From: an uncultured Bacteroidales bacterium
GTDB lineage: Bacteria > Bacteroidota > Bacteroidia > Bacteroidales > FEN-979
Assembly: GCA_903925275.1 (NCBI GenBank)
Contig: CAIYES010000229.1
Location: 1 to 39,076, forward strand
Reading direction: 5' to 3'
Length of the DNA: 39,076 nt
A program made the position numbers and the translations under genes. Below are positions 25,285 through 34,925 of the stretch, one piece after another. A model generated the notes under the pieces. The model was not told the DNA's origin and did no database searches. It was given only the letters and a program-made list of their open reading frames with translations. Every line of letters begins with the position of its first letter. The stretch's first letter is position 1.

Positions 25285-25778
25285 TGAATTGTACATTGAA
25301 CATCAGCGGAAATCACATCATAGAACACTATACCTGGGCAGGTGCTGCTGATTTTTTTATGGTGCGTACAATACTTACAATTATTGCGTAAGTTTGTGTG
25401 ATTAATAATAAATCAGGATAAACCGGTTACATATTAAACTTGTCAGTACGAAAAATCTGTTAACCATACTTTCAGCGTGGATGTACCATTCAAAATACAT
25501 CAGTCTGTTGAAGGCAAGTTGTAATTTACATCAAAGTTCAGATTGTGAAAACTAATTTATTTGTATTTGATTACAAACGAACAGTATCAATTGCTAAATG
25601 AAAGATTAACGTTTTATTGACAATAAAACAGCCAGCCGCTAGCCCAGCTCGATCAATGGGTTGAACTGTTTAAAACACATCTTTCAGCCGAAGCATTCAG
25701 AAAAATATACCCTTTTTACCACTGAATGATTGACAATCAGCCAGTGTTTATAATTGAAAGTGACAAACTGGTCGTGAT
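25285..25778. other. 494-bp region without a clear gene
   Basis: This gap between the beta-lactamase-domain gene and the hybrid kinase is AT-rich. TAAGTTTG at 25389-25396 is a possible -7 box on the plus strand, far upstream of the kinase. A short plus-strand frame at 25627-25725 reads protein-like (QLDQWVELFKTHLSAEAF, then IYPFYH and TGA) but has no start and is stopped just upstream, so it may be the tail of a lost gene. I see no other gene, RNA or repeat. Confidence 0.4.
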
Positions 25779-28700
25779 ATGAACGCAACAGGCGAATTCA
25801 GAATACTGGTGGTCGACGATGATTCCGATCTGCGCTCCATCAGCAAAAAATTGTTGATCAAGGCGGGTTACACGGTAAAAACGGCAGTGGATGGCAAGGA
25901 GTGTATGGGAACCGTTTTTGATTTCCGGCCCGAGCTGCTGCTGCTCGATGTAATGCTGCCCGATACCTCCGGGATTGAATTATGCCAGAGAATCAAGGCA
26001 GATCCCAGCCTTTCAAGGATCTACATCATACTTGTCTCTGGGAGAAAAACCAGTCCGGATGATATTTCCGATGGTTTGGAAACCGGTGCAGACGGCTATC
26101 TGATAAAACCTGTTGTCCCCCGTGAACTAATGGCAAGAGTCGAAGCAGCTAGACGTGTAATTCTGGCTGAAAAAAAGCTGTTGCAAAGCGAAGAGAGGTT
26201 CCGGAACCTTTTTGAACATTCAACAGTAGGCAAATCCATGACCCGTCTGGATGGGAACATCATTGTTAACCAGGCATTCTGTGACATTGTAGGCTTTAGC
26301 CAGGAGGAACTTCAGACTAGAAAATGGTATGAGCTCACCCACCCCGACGATGTAGCCAATGATCGACAGATCATGCAATCAATTTTGCAGAAAAAAATAC
26401 AATCTTTTCGCTGGGAAAAAAGGTATATTCATAAAACAGGAAACATTGTGTTGTGCGATGTAAGTTCAATCCTTGAGCGTGACAAGGATGGGAAACCCAT
26501 TTATTTCCTCACCAGCATGATTGACATTACGCAACAAAAAATAGCTGAGGAGATACTCCGCCTTAGTGAAGAAAAATTTGCCATTACGTTCAGGTCTGCA
26601 TTCCAGGCTATCGCAATTACCAGGTCATACGACGGATTGATCCATGAAGTGAATGAGAGCTTCATCAGGTTTACCGGATATTCATATGAAGAGGTAATCG
26701 GAAAGACCACGATTGAGTTGCATCTTTGGTTTAATGAGGAGGACAGGTTGTTTGTGGTTTCGAAACTAAAAAATGGAGAAAAGATATCCGATCTGGAATT
26801 TCAGTTCAGAACAAAAGCCGGCATCATCCTCTTTGGATTGTATTCCTGTGAGTTAATCAGGATAAAAGATGAAATCTATCTTTTATCCAGCATAACCGAT
26901 ATTACTGAACGGAAAAGGCTGGAAGATGCATTGAAGGCAAATGAAGAAAATCTGACGATCACATTAAATTCCATTGGCGATGGTGTAATATCGACCGATA
27001 TTCAAGGAAGGGTTGAACGCATGAACCCGATGGCTGAAAAACTATGTGGATGGATGTTTGAAGAAGCCAAAGGAAAACCACTCAATGAAATTTTCAGAAT
27101 CATCAATGCTGTGACCCGCGAAAACATCGCCAACCCGGTTGATCTTGTTTTCAAGGAACGAAAAGTTTTCGGGTTAGCCAACCATACGTTGCTGATCTCA
27201 AAAAATGGCCCTGAATACCATATTGCCGACAGTGCAGCGCCCATCCTGAACAAGGAGGGACAAATCATCGGGGTTGTTCTGGTATTTTCTGATGTAACAG
27301 AAAAATATACCGTTCAAAAGGCACTCAGGGAGAGTGAAGAAAAATACCGGATGCTCATTGAAGAGGCCAACGAAGCCATCATCGTTGCGCAGGATGGGGT
27401 ATTCATGTTTGCCAATCCCAAAGTTTGCCAACTGCTCGGAATTCCCGAAAAAGAACTTATCGGACGACAATTGATAGATTTTATTTATAAAGAGGATCGC
27501 GAATTGGTTTTCCGCCGTTATCAGCAAAGAATTACCGGTGAACCTGTTCCCGAATCTTCCGAATTCAGGGTAATCGGGCCGGGAGGTGAGATCAGATGGG
27601 TTTCGTTGAGTGCACAACAAATCGTATGGCAAGGCCGGCCGGCTACCCATAACATTATGACCGATATTACTGAACGAAAAAGCAATGAAGAAGAGATTCA
27701 ACGGAAAAACACCTTTATTCAAACGGTGTTGGACAATCTTCCGATGGCCATTGCGATGAATAAAATCGACGATGGCACTGCTTTTTACATCAACAAGCAA
27801 TTTGAAAATATTTATGGCTGGCCACAAGAAGAAATGGGAAGTATTGCCGGCTTTTTTAACAAAGTATATCCCGATGAAACCTACCGGAACGAATTGATGC
27901 AACGGGTGATGGCCGATATTGAATCGGGAGATTTGTCAAGAATGCATTGGGAAAATTGTCTCGTTACACATCAGGATGGGTCCCGGCATGTGATCAACGC
28001 GTCAAATATCCCTTTGTTTGAACAAAACATCATGGTTTCAACGGCCATGGATGTTACCGAGATAACCAGAAAGGAAGTTGAATTGAAGCAGAGCGAATCA
28101 CGCTTCAAACTGCTTATTGAGAATTCACCGGATGCCATAACCCTTATCAGCCGCGAAGGTGCATTTAAATATGTCAGCAATTCTGCCCGAAAAATGTTTG
28201 GTTTTACGACGGAGGAACTTACCGACCTTTCTCCAGTCGGGCTGACCCATCCCGATGATCTGGCTGCCGTAATTGCTAACCTTGTTGAAATACAACAATT
28301 CCCTGAAAAAGTAATAACGTGCGAATACCGGTTCCGGCATAAGAACAATACCTGGCTTTGGATTGAGAGTACTTTCACCAACCTGTTTGCCGAGCAGGCT
28401 GTTGAAGCCATCGTAATCAATTTTCATGATATTACGGCCCGTAAACGGTTGGAGAAGATTCAACAGGTTCAGTATAACATTGCAAAAGCCGCTTTGACCT
28501 CCGGCAGTCTGGAAGAACTGATGATCGTGACCAAAGATCAGTTAAGCAGTCTGATCGACACCACCAATTTTTTCGTTGCTTTTTACAATGAGGAGACCAG
28601 GACATTGCATAAAGCAATCTGGGTTGATGAACAGGATGAATTTGAAGAATGGAAAGCGGAGAACTCCTTATCAGGATTGGTTGTTACAAAGAAAGCCACC

Positions 28701-30125
28701 CTGCTGCTTACCAGGAACGAAATTGACCGTATCGCCGAAGAAAACGGCCTTACCCTGGTGGGAACGAAAGCAGCATGCTGGTTAGGTGTTCCGCTGATAA
28801 CCGATGAAAAAGTGATCGGAGCCATGGTTGCTCAAAGCTACAACGATCCGTTTGCCTATGATAAATCCAGTGCCGTGCTTTTAGAGATGATCGCTCATGA
28901 ATTAAGTCTCTATATTGAGCGGGAAATAGCCCGGAAAGAACTGGTCATTGCCAAAGAAAAGGCAGAACAGAGCGACCGTTTGAAATCTGATTTCTTAGCC
29001 AACATGAGCCATGAGATCCGCACACCGATGAATGCCATTGTGGGATTTGCAGGAATGCTTACCGATATCGATCTTACGCCGGTTGAACGCAACACCTACG
29101 CAGGGATTGTCAAGTCAAGATCTGACGATTTACTGCACCTGATCAATGACATTCTTGATATTTCCCGGATTGAATCGGGAGACGCCACCATGGAAAAAAG
29201 TGAGGTTCATCTGAATAAATTGCTCGAGGAGTTGGAAACAGTGACACTGGAAAAAATTCAACGGGTCAAAAAAAACCATCTGAAACTGGAATGTGAAAAA
29301 AACTTGCCTGTGGGTCAGGATGTCTTTGTCAGCGATCCATATATTATCCGGCAGATCATGTTCAACCTGCTCGACAATGCATTGAAATTTACCATGCATG
29401 GCGCTATATCCTGTGGTTATCTTCCACCCGCAAACGGGATGATCACCTTTTTTGTTTCCGACACCGGCATAGGCATCGCACCCGAAAACCAGGATTTGAT
29501 CTTTAAAACATTCAGGCAGGCCGACATCGCCGATCATCACAAATATGGAGGCACCGGCCTTGGGCTGGCTATCTGCAAAGGGTCTGTTGAGTTGCTTGGC
29601 GGAAAAATATGGTTGGAATCGACACCCGGGAAGGGAAGTACATTCTTTTTCACTGTGCCTTTTGAACAACATGACCGGCCCTCCTGCACCCGGGATGAAG
29701 CTCCGCAAGCCGGGTTGCAGCAAACCCCCGCCGTGCCTGAAACTCGTCTGTGGCCCGGTAAAAAATTAGTACTGGTGGAAGATGATCCTACAAATATGGA
29801 ATTCCTGAGGATCGTGCTTGCCCATACCGGCGCTGAACTGCTCCTGGCCTTTAGCGGCAGCGATTTGCGGAAGATATATCCTGACCTCGGCACGGTTGAC
29901 CTCGTCCTGCTCGACATGCGGCTTCCTGATGCAAATGGATGGGACCTGGCCAGGGAGATCAAAGCAATCAGGAAAGATCTTCCGGTAATCGCGCAAACCG
30001 CCTTTGCCATGATGGGCGACAAGGAAAAAAGCCTTGCAGCCGGATGCGACAATTATCTTCCAAAACCCATCAGTAAAGCCAAACTGTTTCAGATGCTTTC
30101 ACACTATCTGCCAGGAAAACCCTGA
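25779..30125 (+). CDS. Hybrid sensor histidine kinase with two receivers, six PAS domains and a GAF domain
   Basis: This is a 1448-residue cytoplasmic kinase without a signal peptide or membrane helix. Domain order: receiver 1 (about 8-122, D57); six PAS units at about 138-255, 264-380, 388-508, 518-635, 642-765 and 772-892; GAF (about 900-1048); HisKA (about 1065-1135, H1078 in SHEIRTPMNA); HATPase (about 1185-1295; NLLDNALKFT, DTGIGI, GGTGLGLAI); receiver 2 (about 1328-1445, D1379). PAS joints carry the usual DIT(E/A)RK or DVTE signatures. A receiver at both ends suggests it takes a phosphoryl signal in as well as relaying it. No output regulator is adjacent. The ATG at 25779 gives MNATGEFRILVVDDD. 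Confidence 0.92.
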   Translation: MNATGEFRILVVDDDSDLRSISKKLLIKAGYTVKTAVDGKECMGTVFDFRPELLLLDVMLPDTSGIELCQRIKADPSLSRIYIILVSGRKTSPDDISDGLETGADGYLIKPVVPRELMARVEAARRVILAEKKLLQSEERFRNLFEHSTVGKSMTRLDGNIIVNQAFCDIVGFSQEELQTRKWYELTHPDDVANDRQIMQSILQKKIQSFRWEKRYIHKTGNIVLCDVSSILERDKDGKPIYFLTSMIDITQQKIAEEILRLSEEKFAITFRSAFQAIAITRSYDGLIHEVNESFIRFTGYSYEEVIGKTTIELHLWFNEEDRLFVVSKLKNGEKISDLEFQFRTKAGIILFGLYSCELIRIKDEIYLLSSITDITERKRLEDALKANEENLTITLNSIGDGVISTDIQGRVERMNPMAEKLCGWMFEEAKGKPLNEIFRIINAVTRENIANPVDLVFKERKVFGLANHTLLISKNGPEYHIADSAAPILNKEGQIIGVVLVFSDVTEKYTVQKALRESEEKYRMLIEEANEAIIVAQDGVFMFANPKVCQLLGIPEKELIGRQLIDFIYKEDRELVFRRYQQRITGEPVPESSEFRVIGPGGEIRWVSLSAQQIVWQGRPATHNIMTDITERKSNEEEIQRKNTFIQTVLDNLPMAIAMNKIDDGTAFYINKQFENIYGWPQEEMGSIAGFFNKVYPDETYRNELMQRVMADIESGDLSRMHWENCLVTHQDGSRHVINASNIPLFEQNIMVSTAMDVTEITRKEVELKQSESRFKLLIENSPDAITLISREGAFKYVSNSARKMFGFTTEELTDLSPVGLTHPDDLAAVIANLVEIQQFPEKVITCEYRFRHKNNTWLWIESTFTNLFAEQAVEAIVINFHDITARKRLEKIQQVQYNIAKAALTSGSLEELMIVTKDQLSSLIDTTNFFVAFYNEETRTLHKAIWVDEQDEFEEWKAENSLSGLVVTKKATLLLTRNEIDRIAEENGLTLVGTKAACWLGVPLITDEKVIGAMVAQSYNDPFAYDKSSAVLLEMIAHELSLYIEREIARKELVIAKEKAEQSDRLKSDFLANMSHEIRTPMNAIVGFAGMLTDIDLTPVERNTYAGIVKSRSDDLLHLINDILDISRIESGDATMEKSEVHLNKLLEELETVTLEKIQRVKKNHLKLECEKNLPVGQDVFVSDPYIIRQIMFNLLDNALKFTMHGAISCGYLPPANGMITFFVSDTGIGIAPENQDLIFKTFRQADIADHHKYGGTGLGLAICKGSVELLGGKIWLESTPGKGSTFFFTVPFEQHDRPSCTRDEAPQAGLQQTPAVPETRLWPGKKLVLVEDDPTNMEFLRIVLAHTGAELLLAFSGSDLRKIYPDLGTVDLVLLDMRLPDANGWDLAREIKAIRKDLPVIAQTAFAMMGDKEKSLAAGCDNYLPKPISKAKLFQMLSHYLPGKP

Positions 30126-30203
30126 CCAACTCTGGTCCCCGTGCGTAGAGCGGTTAAGGTAGCTCGATTGCAAATTTGGTATAACTTTGCCTCCTGACCA
30201 ACT
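30121..30203. repeat. 11-bp direct repeat flanking about 61 bp
   Basis: CCTGACCAACT occurs at 30121-30131 (covering the hybrid kinase stop codon) and again at 30193-30203, just before uvrC. The segment between holds the uvrC -7 box. Confidence 0.5.
30182..30189 (+). promoter_or_regulatory. Candidate -7 box for uvrC
   Basis: TAACTTTG matches TAnnTTTG 22 bp before the GTG start at 30212. Confidence 0.45.
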
Positions 30204-30211
30204 TTTGAATT

Positions 30212-32035
30212 GTGGAACATGCGCTGAATAAATACTTCGCTCATCTCGGACCGATCGTGAAAAATCTGCCCCACAAGCCGGGGGTGTATCAATATTTCGA
30301 CGAGAAAAACAAGATCATATATATCGGCAAAGCCAAAAATCTTAAAAAACGGGTAAGTTCCTATTTTTCTAAGATCAACTCCATCAGCGGAAAGGTTCAG
30401 ATGTTGGTACGCAGGATTTCCGACATCAAGTACATTGTCGTGGAAACAGAACAGGATGCCCTGCTGCTCGAAAACAACCTGATCAAAAAATACCAGCCTC
30501 ATTACAATGTTGCCCTGAAGGATGATAAAACCTTTCCATGGATTTGCATCAGGAATGAACCATTTCCACGCATTTTTCCAACGCGGCACGTGATCCGCGA
30601 CGGTTCAACCTATTTTGGTCCCTATGCCAATGTGCGGCTGATGCATACGTTGCTCGAACTAAGCCGTCAATTGTATCCGCTGCGGAATTGTTCGCTGTCG
30701 CTGACTGAAAAGAACATCAACTCACAAAAATTTAAGGTATGCCTTGAATACCATATCGGAAATTGCAAAGGTCCATGCGAAAGTCATCAAAGCGCCGACG
30801 ATTACGACAAATCGATTGCCGCAATCAAAGAGATCATCAAGGGCAACATCACCATGGTTGCAAAACAGCTCAGGGAGCTGATGATGAGTTATGCTGCATC
30901 CCAGGAATTTGAAAAGGCGCATTTTGTGAAGGAAAAACTGGCACTGCTCGACAAATATCAGAGCAAATCCACCGTGGTCAGCCCAACCATTAACAACGTG
31001 GATGTTTTTTCAATAATCAGCGCCGGATTGCATGCTTATGTCAATTTTATGAAGGTGATGAATGGCGCCATCATTCAGGTTCACACCATCGAGATGATCA
31101 AAAAACTGGATGAAAGTCCCGAAGAGCTACTCTCGATTGCCATAACCGAGATCAGGCAGCGGTTTGAAAGCGTTTCACCCGAAATCATTGTTCCCTTTGC
31201 GATGGATTACGAAATACCCGGACTGACTTTTACCATTCCTAAAATCGGTGATAAGAAAAAACTACTTGAACTGTCGGAACGCAATGTGAAGTATTACCAG
31301 CTTGAACGCGAGAAACAAAAGGAGCTGGTGGATCCGGAACATAAATCACGGCGCATCCTCGACACGATGATGAAGGATCTGCGCATGACTGAACCACCGG
31401 TGCGCATTGAATGTTTCGACAACTCAAATATTCAGGGCGACAGCCCGGTTGCTGCCATGGTTTGCTTTATCAATGCAAGGCCGGATAAAAGTGAATACCG
31501 CCATTTTAACATCAAAACGGTGGAGGGTCCCGATGATTTTGCTTCGATGGAAGAGGTCATTTTCCGAAGATACAAGCGATTGATGGATGAAGAGAAGCCA
31601 TTGCCCCAACTGGTTATTGTTGACGGGGGCAAAGGCCAGTTAAGCGCAGCGCTCAATAGCCTGAACGCGTTAGGCCTTTCAGGTAAGATGACCGTAATCG
31701 GGATAGCAAAAAAACTGGAAGAGATCTACTATCCCAAGGATTCACTCCCGATGTACCTTGACAAAAAATCGGAAACCCTGAAAATTATCCAGCAAATGCG
31801 GGATGAAGCCCACCGGTTCGGGATCACCCATCATCGGCGCCGCCGCGAAAAAGCGACCATGTCGCCCCAGCTTGTTGAAATCGCCGGTATCGGAACCACC
31901 ATCAATCAAAAGCTGCTCTGGAAATTCAAGTCGGTGAAGAACATCCGCATGGCGTCGCTGGACGAACTACAGGCAGTTATCGGAAAAGCCAGGGCCAGAA
32001 TCGTCTACGACCATTTTCACACGGAAAAATCCTGA
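30212..32035 (+). CDS. uvrC: Excinuclease ABC subunit C
   Basis: This 607-residue nuclease makes both incisions in UvrABC nucleotide-excision repair. It has a GIY-YIG domain at about 20-98 (KPGVYQYFDEKNKIIYIGKAKNLKKRVSSYF) and a Cys cluster near 175-190 (KVCLEYHIGNCKGPC) like that of many UvrC proteins. The UVR domain is at about 210-245 (LRELMMSYAASQEFEKAHFVKEKL). The RNase-H-like nuclease domain follows from about 390 (RIECFDNSNIQG, then VDGGKGQLSAAL), with helix-hairpin-helix motifs at the end (VEIAGIGTTINQKLLWKF). The start is GTG at 30212 and gives the normal N-terminus. It lies 86 bp after the hybrid kinase with its own -7 box. Confidence 0.96.
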   Translation: MEHALNKYFAHLGPIVKNLPHKPGVYQYFDEKNKIIYIGKAKNLKKRVSSYFSKINSISGKVQMLVRRISDIKYIVVETEQDALLLENNLIKKYQPHYNVALKDDKTFPWICIRNEPFPRIFPTRHVIRDGSTYFGPYANVRLMHTLLELSRQLYPLRNCSLSLTEKNINSQKFKVCLEYHIGNCKGPCESHQSADDYDKSIAAIKEIIKGNITMVAKQLRELMMSYAASQEFEKAHFVKEKLALLDKYQSKSTVVSPTINNVDVFSIISAGLHAYVNFMKVMNGAIIQVHTIEMIKKLDESPEELLSIAITEIRQRFESVSPEIIVPFAMDYEIPGLTFTIPKIGDKKKLLELSERNVKYYQLEREKQKELVDPEHKSRRILDTMMKDLRMTEPPVRIECFDNSNIQGDSPVAAMVCFINARPDKSEYRHFNIKTVEGPDDFASMEEVIFRRYKRLMDEEKPLPQLVIVDGGKGQLSAALNSLNALGLSGKMTVIGIAKKLEEIYYPKDSLPMYLDKKSETLKIIQQMRDEAHRFGITHHRRRREKATMSPQLVEIAGIGTTINQKLLWKFKSVKNIRMASLDELQAVIGKARARIVYDHFHTEKS

Positions 32036-32056
32036 ATGATCCGGAGGTTGTGTGAC

Positions 32057-32086
32057 GCTGCGGGGCATTCGCCTGTTCGCCGCAGC
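32057..32086. terminator. Possible bidirectional hairpin between uvrC and the glycosyltransferase gene
   Basis: Arms GCTGCGG (32057-32063) and CCGCAGC (32080-32086) flank a 16-base loop between convergent genes. No T-tract follows, so terminator activity is doubtful. Confidence 0.3.
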
Positions 32087-32108
32087 ATTTGATAGCCGTT
32101 ATAATTAC

Positions 32109-33989
32109 CTACCTGATATATTGTGCCTTTTGTTCCTTATAATACCTCACATTCGCTGTGTCGCTCTGGTTTTCATAGATCAGGATCAGGTTATCGTAGG
32201 TAACCGCCCGCCCGGGATTGATGGCTAAAGCTCTTTTAAGATACCCGATGGCATTGGCATACTCATTCTTCCGCTGATAAATGGCGCCGATGTTGCCAGC
32301 AATTACGTCATCGTCGGGTGTGAACTCCAGCAGCTTCTTCATATAAAAAATTGCACTGTCATATTGCTCGAGTTTGACTGATAAAAAACAGAGATTGTTC
32401 CAGGCATTGTAATCACGCGGATCGAGAAGGACCGTTTTACGGCAAAGGATTTCCGCCTCGGGGAAGTTGCCGGAAGCTAATTCCAGCACACCAAAATTAT
32501 AGAGGGAATGGTTATTGATGGGGCAAATCTCCAGACTTTTCCGGAAACAAGCTTTGCCCTTTTCATAATACATTTGTTTTTCAGCAGGATCCGACGACGA
32601 CTGCACCAGCGCAAGATATTCACAACCCAATGATCCTTGAGCCTTTGTACTGTTGGGAACAGTTTTTATATCTGCTTCAAACAGGGTCAGATTGTTTTTC
32701 CAATCCAGATTGCGCCTGACAGTCTTATAAGCGTAAAGTCCTAAAATTATGACAACAATGCCGAGGAATGGCGTAATTTTTTTCAAAGTGGGTTTTTGGA
32801 GATCCGTCCTTGTGACCATTCCTGCCAGGAAAATAACACACATGCAGAATACCATGGAAGGAATAAGCAAAAACCGCTCTCCAAGCGTAGATCCGATAAA
32901 AATGAAAATATTGGACACGACCGACATGGTAAAAATAAAAAAGAAAAAGCTGAAACTGTATATCTCCTTTGAGCGGAAACGCAAAATGGCATAAAGCCCC
33001 CATGCGCAAAAAATGACAACGGTCAGGATCACCCAGGGATTGGAAAACGAAACGATCGGAATCTGGTTATACGAATAATCGTAACTAAGCGGGTGAGGAA
33101 AAAAAAGTAGCAGGAGATACTTTCCAATGATGAATATAGCTGTGGCTAACCGGTCGTATGCGTTGCTGGCTGCCATCAATCCGTTGTTAAGTATGGTCAT
33201 TTTCTCCCCGAATGTAATTGAGTCAAGAATTGACCACCTGATCAGTAAATAAATGCCGGCCACTGCAATAAAAGGCAACAGAATATAAAAGATACGTTTC
33301 CAGGGGAGGGTTGAAAAGAAATAGAGGAACAGGGGAACCAGCGCCAGGAAGGTGATGGCCTGTTCCTTGGTCAGCAGCGCCAGGAAAAAAAACAGCAGGC
33401 TTAGCAAGATGTATCCTTTTTTATTCGTATCAACGAATCGGAAAAGGGTCAGCAATAAACATTGGAGAAAAAGAAAGTTAAGTACTTCATCGCGGCTTTT
33501 AAAATTTGCGACATCCTCGGTATGAATAGGATGCGCAATAAAGACCAAAACCATCAGGATGGGGACGATGATTGGATATTTTAAAAAGATCCTTTTCAGA
33601 ACGAAAAAGAAAAGCAGGCAGGCAAGCGCATAATAAAGCACATTGAAGAGATGGTGCGATTCGGGATTTTCGCCAAAAAAACCTACTTCGACCGCCAGGG
33701 TCATCAACGAAACCGGTCGGTAGGATTGATCGTTGTGCTTGTTAAACCCGTATAGGAACCCTTTGGAAAAGATCGCGGGAATACCTTGAAATCCCTGGCT
33801 TACAAATTCATTCTGCCTGGTAAACATATCATCATCCAGCGCATAGGAATGATTTAAGGTATTGCCATATAAGATGAAGGTAAAAACGATAATGCTCAGG
33901 GGTACAATAAAACGCACCAGAATAACGGATGGTTCGGATTTCCCTTTAACCTTCAGTTTATTAGTTTTGGATTTTTGATGCTTGTCCAT
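32109..33989 (-). CDS. TMTC-like GT-C glycosyltransferase with C-terminal TPR repeats
   Basis: This is a 626-residue integral membrane protein. The N-terminal half has about ten membrane helices and the motif pattern of TMTC/GT-C enzymes: the Asp cluster D52-D54 after TM1 (YALDDDMF), RPVSLMTLAVEV, HPIHTEDVANFKSRDE (153-168) and LLTKEQ. From about residue 435 there are four to five TPR repeats (NHSLYNFGVLELASGNFPEAE, DYNAWNNLCFLSVKLEQYDSA). In eukaryotes TMTC proteins are O-mannosyltransferases of cadherins; the bacterial substrate is unknown, with a lipid-linked sugar as likely donor. It starts 4 bp after the vanZ-like gene, so it is the last gene of the gcvH-vanZ transcript. Confidence 0.82.
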   Translation of the reverse strand: MDKHQKSKTNKLKVKGKSEPSVILVRFIVPLSIIVFTFILYGNTLNHSYALDDDMFTRQNEFVSQGFQGIPAIFSKGFLYGFNKHNDQSYRPVSLMTLAVEVGFFGENPESHHLFNVLYYALACLLFFFVLKRIFLKYPIIVPILMVLVFIAHPIHTEDVANFKSRDEVLNFLFLQCLLLTLFRFVDTNKKGYILLSLLFFFLALLTKEQAITFLALVPLFLYFFSTLPWKRIFYILLPFIAVAGIYLLIRWSILDSITFGEKMTILNNGLMAASNAYDRLATAIFIIGKYLLLLFFPHPLSYDYSYNQIPIVSFSNPWVILTVVIFCAWGLYAILRFRSKEIYSFSFFFFIFTMSVVSNIFIFIGSTLGERFLLIPSMVFCMCVIFLAGMVTRTDLQKPTLKKITPFLGIVVIILGLYAYKTVRRNLDWKNNLTLFEADIKTVPNSTKAQGSLGCEYLALVQSSSDPAEKQMYYEKGKACFRKSLEICPINNHSLYNFGVLELASGNFPEAEILCRKTVLLDPRDYNAWNNLCFLSVKLEQYDSAIFYMKKLLEFTPDDDVIAGNIGAIYQRKNEYANAIGYLKRALAINPGRAVTYDNLILIYENQSDTANVRYYKEQKAQYIR

Positions 33990-33993
33990 GTTG

Positions 33994-34395
33994 TCACCTG
34001 CTACTCCTCAGTTTTCTCTGCTCCAGCATTACAAAAACTCCCCATCCGAGCAGGCAACCCACAATGTCGGCTATGTAATCATAAATTGAACCCCGGCGGA
34101 AAGGGATGTAATAGCGCTGCAGCAATTCGGTACCGGCTCCGAGCATCATACCAAGGATAAGTGCGAATGGCACTGCATGCTTTCTGATCTTTGGAAAAGT
34201 ATCCTGCTTTAAGAACCCGCGGATATGAAGTAAAACATAAACCCCGAAGATAAAGAGATGAATGAGTTTGTCGGGCTTGAACAAATCGATGAAACCAGGA
34301 AGTTTCGGGAATGTTTTACCTGGCACAACCATCAGCACAATGATGAACAATCCCCAAAGGATAGCCCAAAGGTTATATTTCAGGAATGTTCGCAA
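33994..34395 (-). CDS. VanZ-like family membrane protein
   Basis: This is a 133-residue, four-helix inner-membrane protein. Family hallmarks are KPDKLIHLFIFGVYVLL, then GMMLGAGTELLQRYY and GSIYDYIADIVGCLLG. VanZ-like proteins are linked to teicoplanin resistance in enterococci, but most members, including those in Bacteroidota, have no known function. It follows gcvH by 26 bp and precedes the TMTC-like gene by 4 bp on the same strand. A sprA-gcvH-vanZ order is one I recall from other Bacteroidota, so this is likely the ancestral arrangement. Confidence 0.87.
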   Translation of the reverse strand: MRTFLKYNLWAILWGLFIIVLMVVPGKTFPKLPGFIDLFKPDKLIHLFIFGVYVLLHIRGFLKQDTFPKIRKHAVPFALILGMMLGAGTELLQRYYIPFRRGSIYDYIADIVGCLLGWGVFVMLEQRKLRSSR

Positions 34396-34421
34396 ATGAA
34401 ATGAATAGTTGATTATGCTGA

Positions 34422-34802
34422 TCAGGACTGGGTGAGTGCCTGGTACTGTGCAGGATCAAGCAAACCGTCCAATTCTCCCGCATCGGAAAGTTTAATTTTA
34501 ATCACCCAGCCATTCACATATGGATCCTGGTTGATTACTTCGGGCTTTGTGGTAAGTTCTTCATTAAATTCCAAAACTTCTCCGGATACAGGCATAAACA
34601 TGTCAGAAACAGTTTTGACAGCCTCGATGGTGCCAAAAGTTTCGTGTTTCCCCAGAGTTTCGCCAACTGTTTCCACCTCTACAAAAACGATGTCACCCAA
34701 TTCGTGCTGGGCAAAATCCGTAATCCCAATCAATGCATTTTCCCCATCAACCTTAATCCATTCATGGTCCTTTGTGTACTTGAGATTTGCTGGAACGTTC
34801 AT
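34422..34802 (-). CDS. gcvH: Glycine cleavage system H protein
   Basis: This is a 126-residue lipoyl carrier of the glycine cleavage system, moving the aminomethyl group between the P and T proteins in the cytoplasm. The lipoyl-lysine is K63 in [13 protein letters not shown], and [15 protein letters not shown] and [19 protein letters not shown] are typical. Length is normal. The P, T and L proteins are not in this window. It has a good -7 box at 34827-34834, so it need not depend on the sprA transcript. It heads the gcvH-vanZ-TMTC-like transcript. Confidence 0.96.
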   Translation of the reverse strand: MNVPANLKYTKDHEWIKVDGENALIGITDFAQHELGDIVFVEVETVGETLGKHETFGTIEAVKTVSDMFMPVSGEVLEFNEELTTKPEVINQDPYVNGWVIKIKLSDAGELDGLLDPAQYQALTQS

Positions 34803-34826
34803 AGTTAATTAGTTTTAATGTTTGTT

Positions 34827-34834
34827 CAAAAATA
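34827..34834 (-). promoter_or_regulatory. Candidate -7 box for gcvH
   Basis: The minus strand reads TATTTTTG (TAnnTTTG), 25 bp before the gcvH ATG at 34802, in the 123-bp gap after sprA. Confidence 0.5.
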
Positions 34835-34925
34835 CATCTTTTTTTCGAAATCCCAGCGAAGATTCATTTTTTTCCATGATCCCTGCCCCTGCCCTTCTGC
34901 ATAGTGCGATGGGTTAGTGGTGGGT

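Noticed and set aside
27198-27902. 234-residue minus-strand frame inside the hybrid kinase gene
   Set aside because: It lies opposite well-recognised PAS domains and has no domain or upstream signal of its own.
29537-30052. 171-residue minus-strand frame opposite the HATPase and receiver domains
   Set aside because: It is antisense to conserved catalytic motifs and shows no protein family features.
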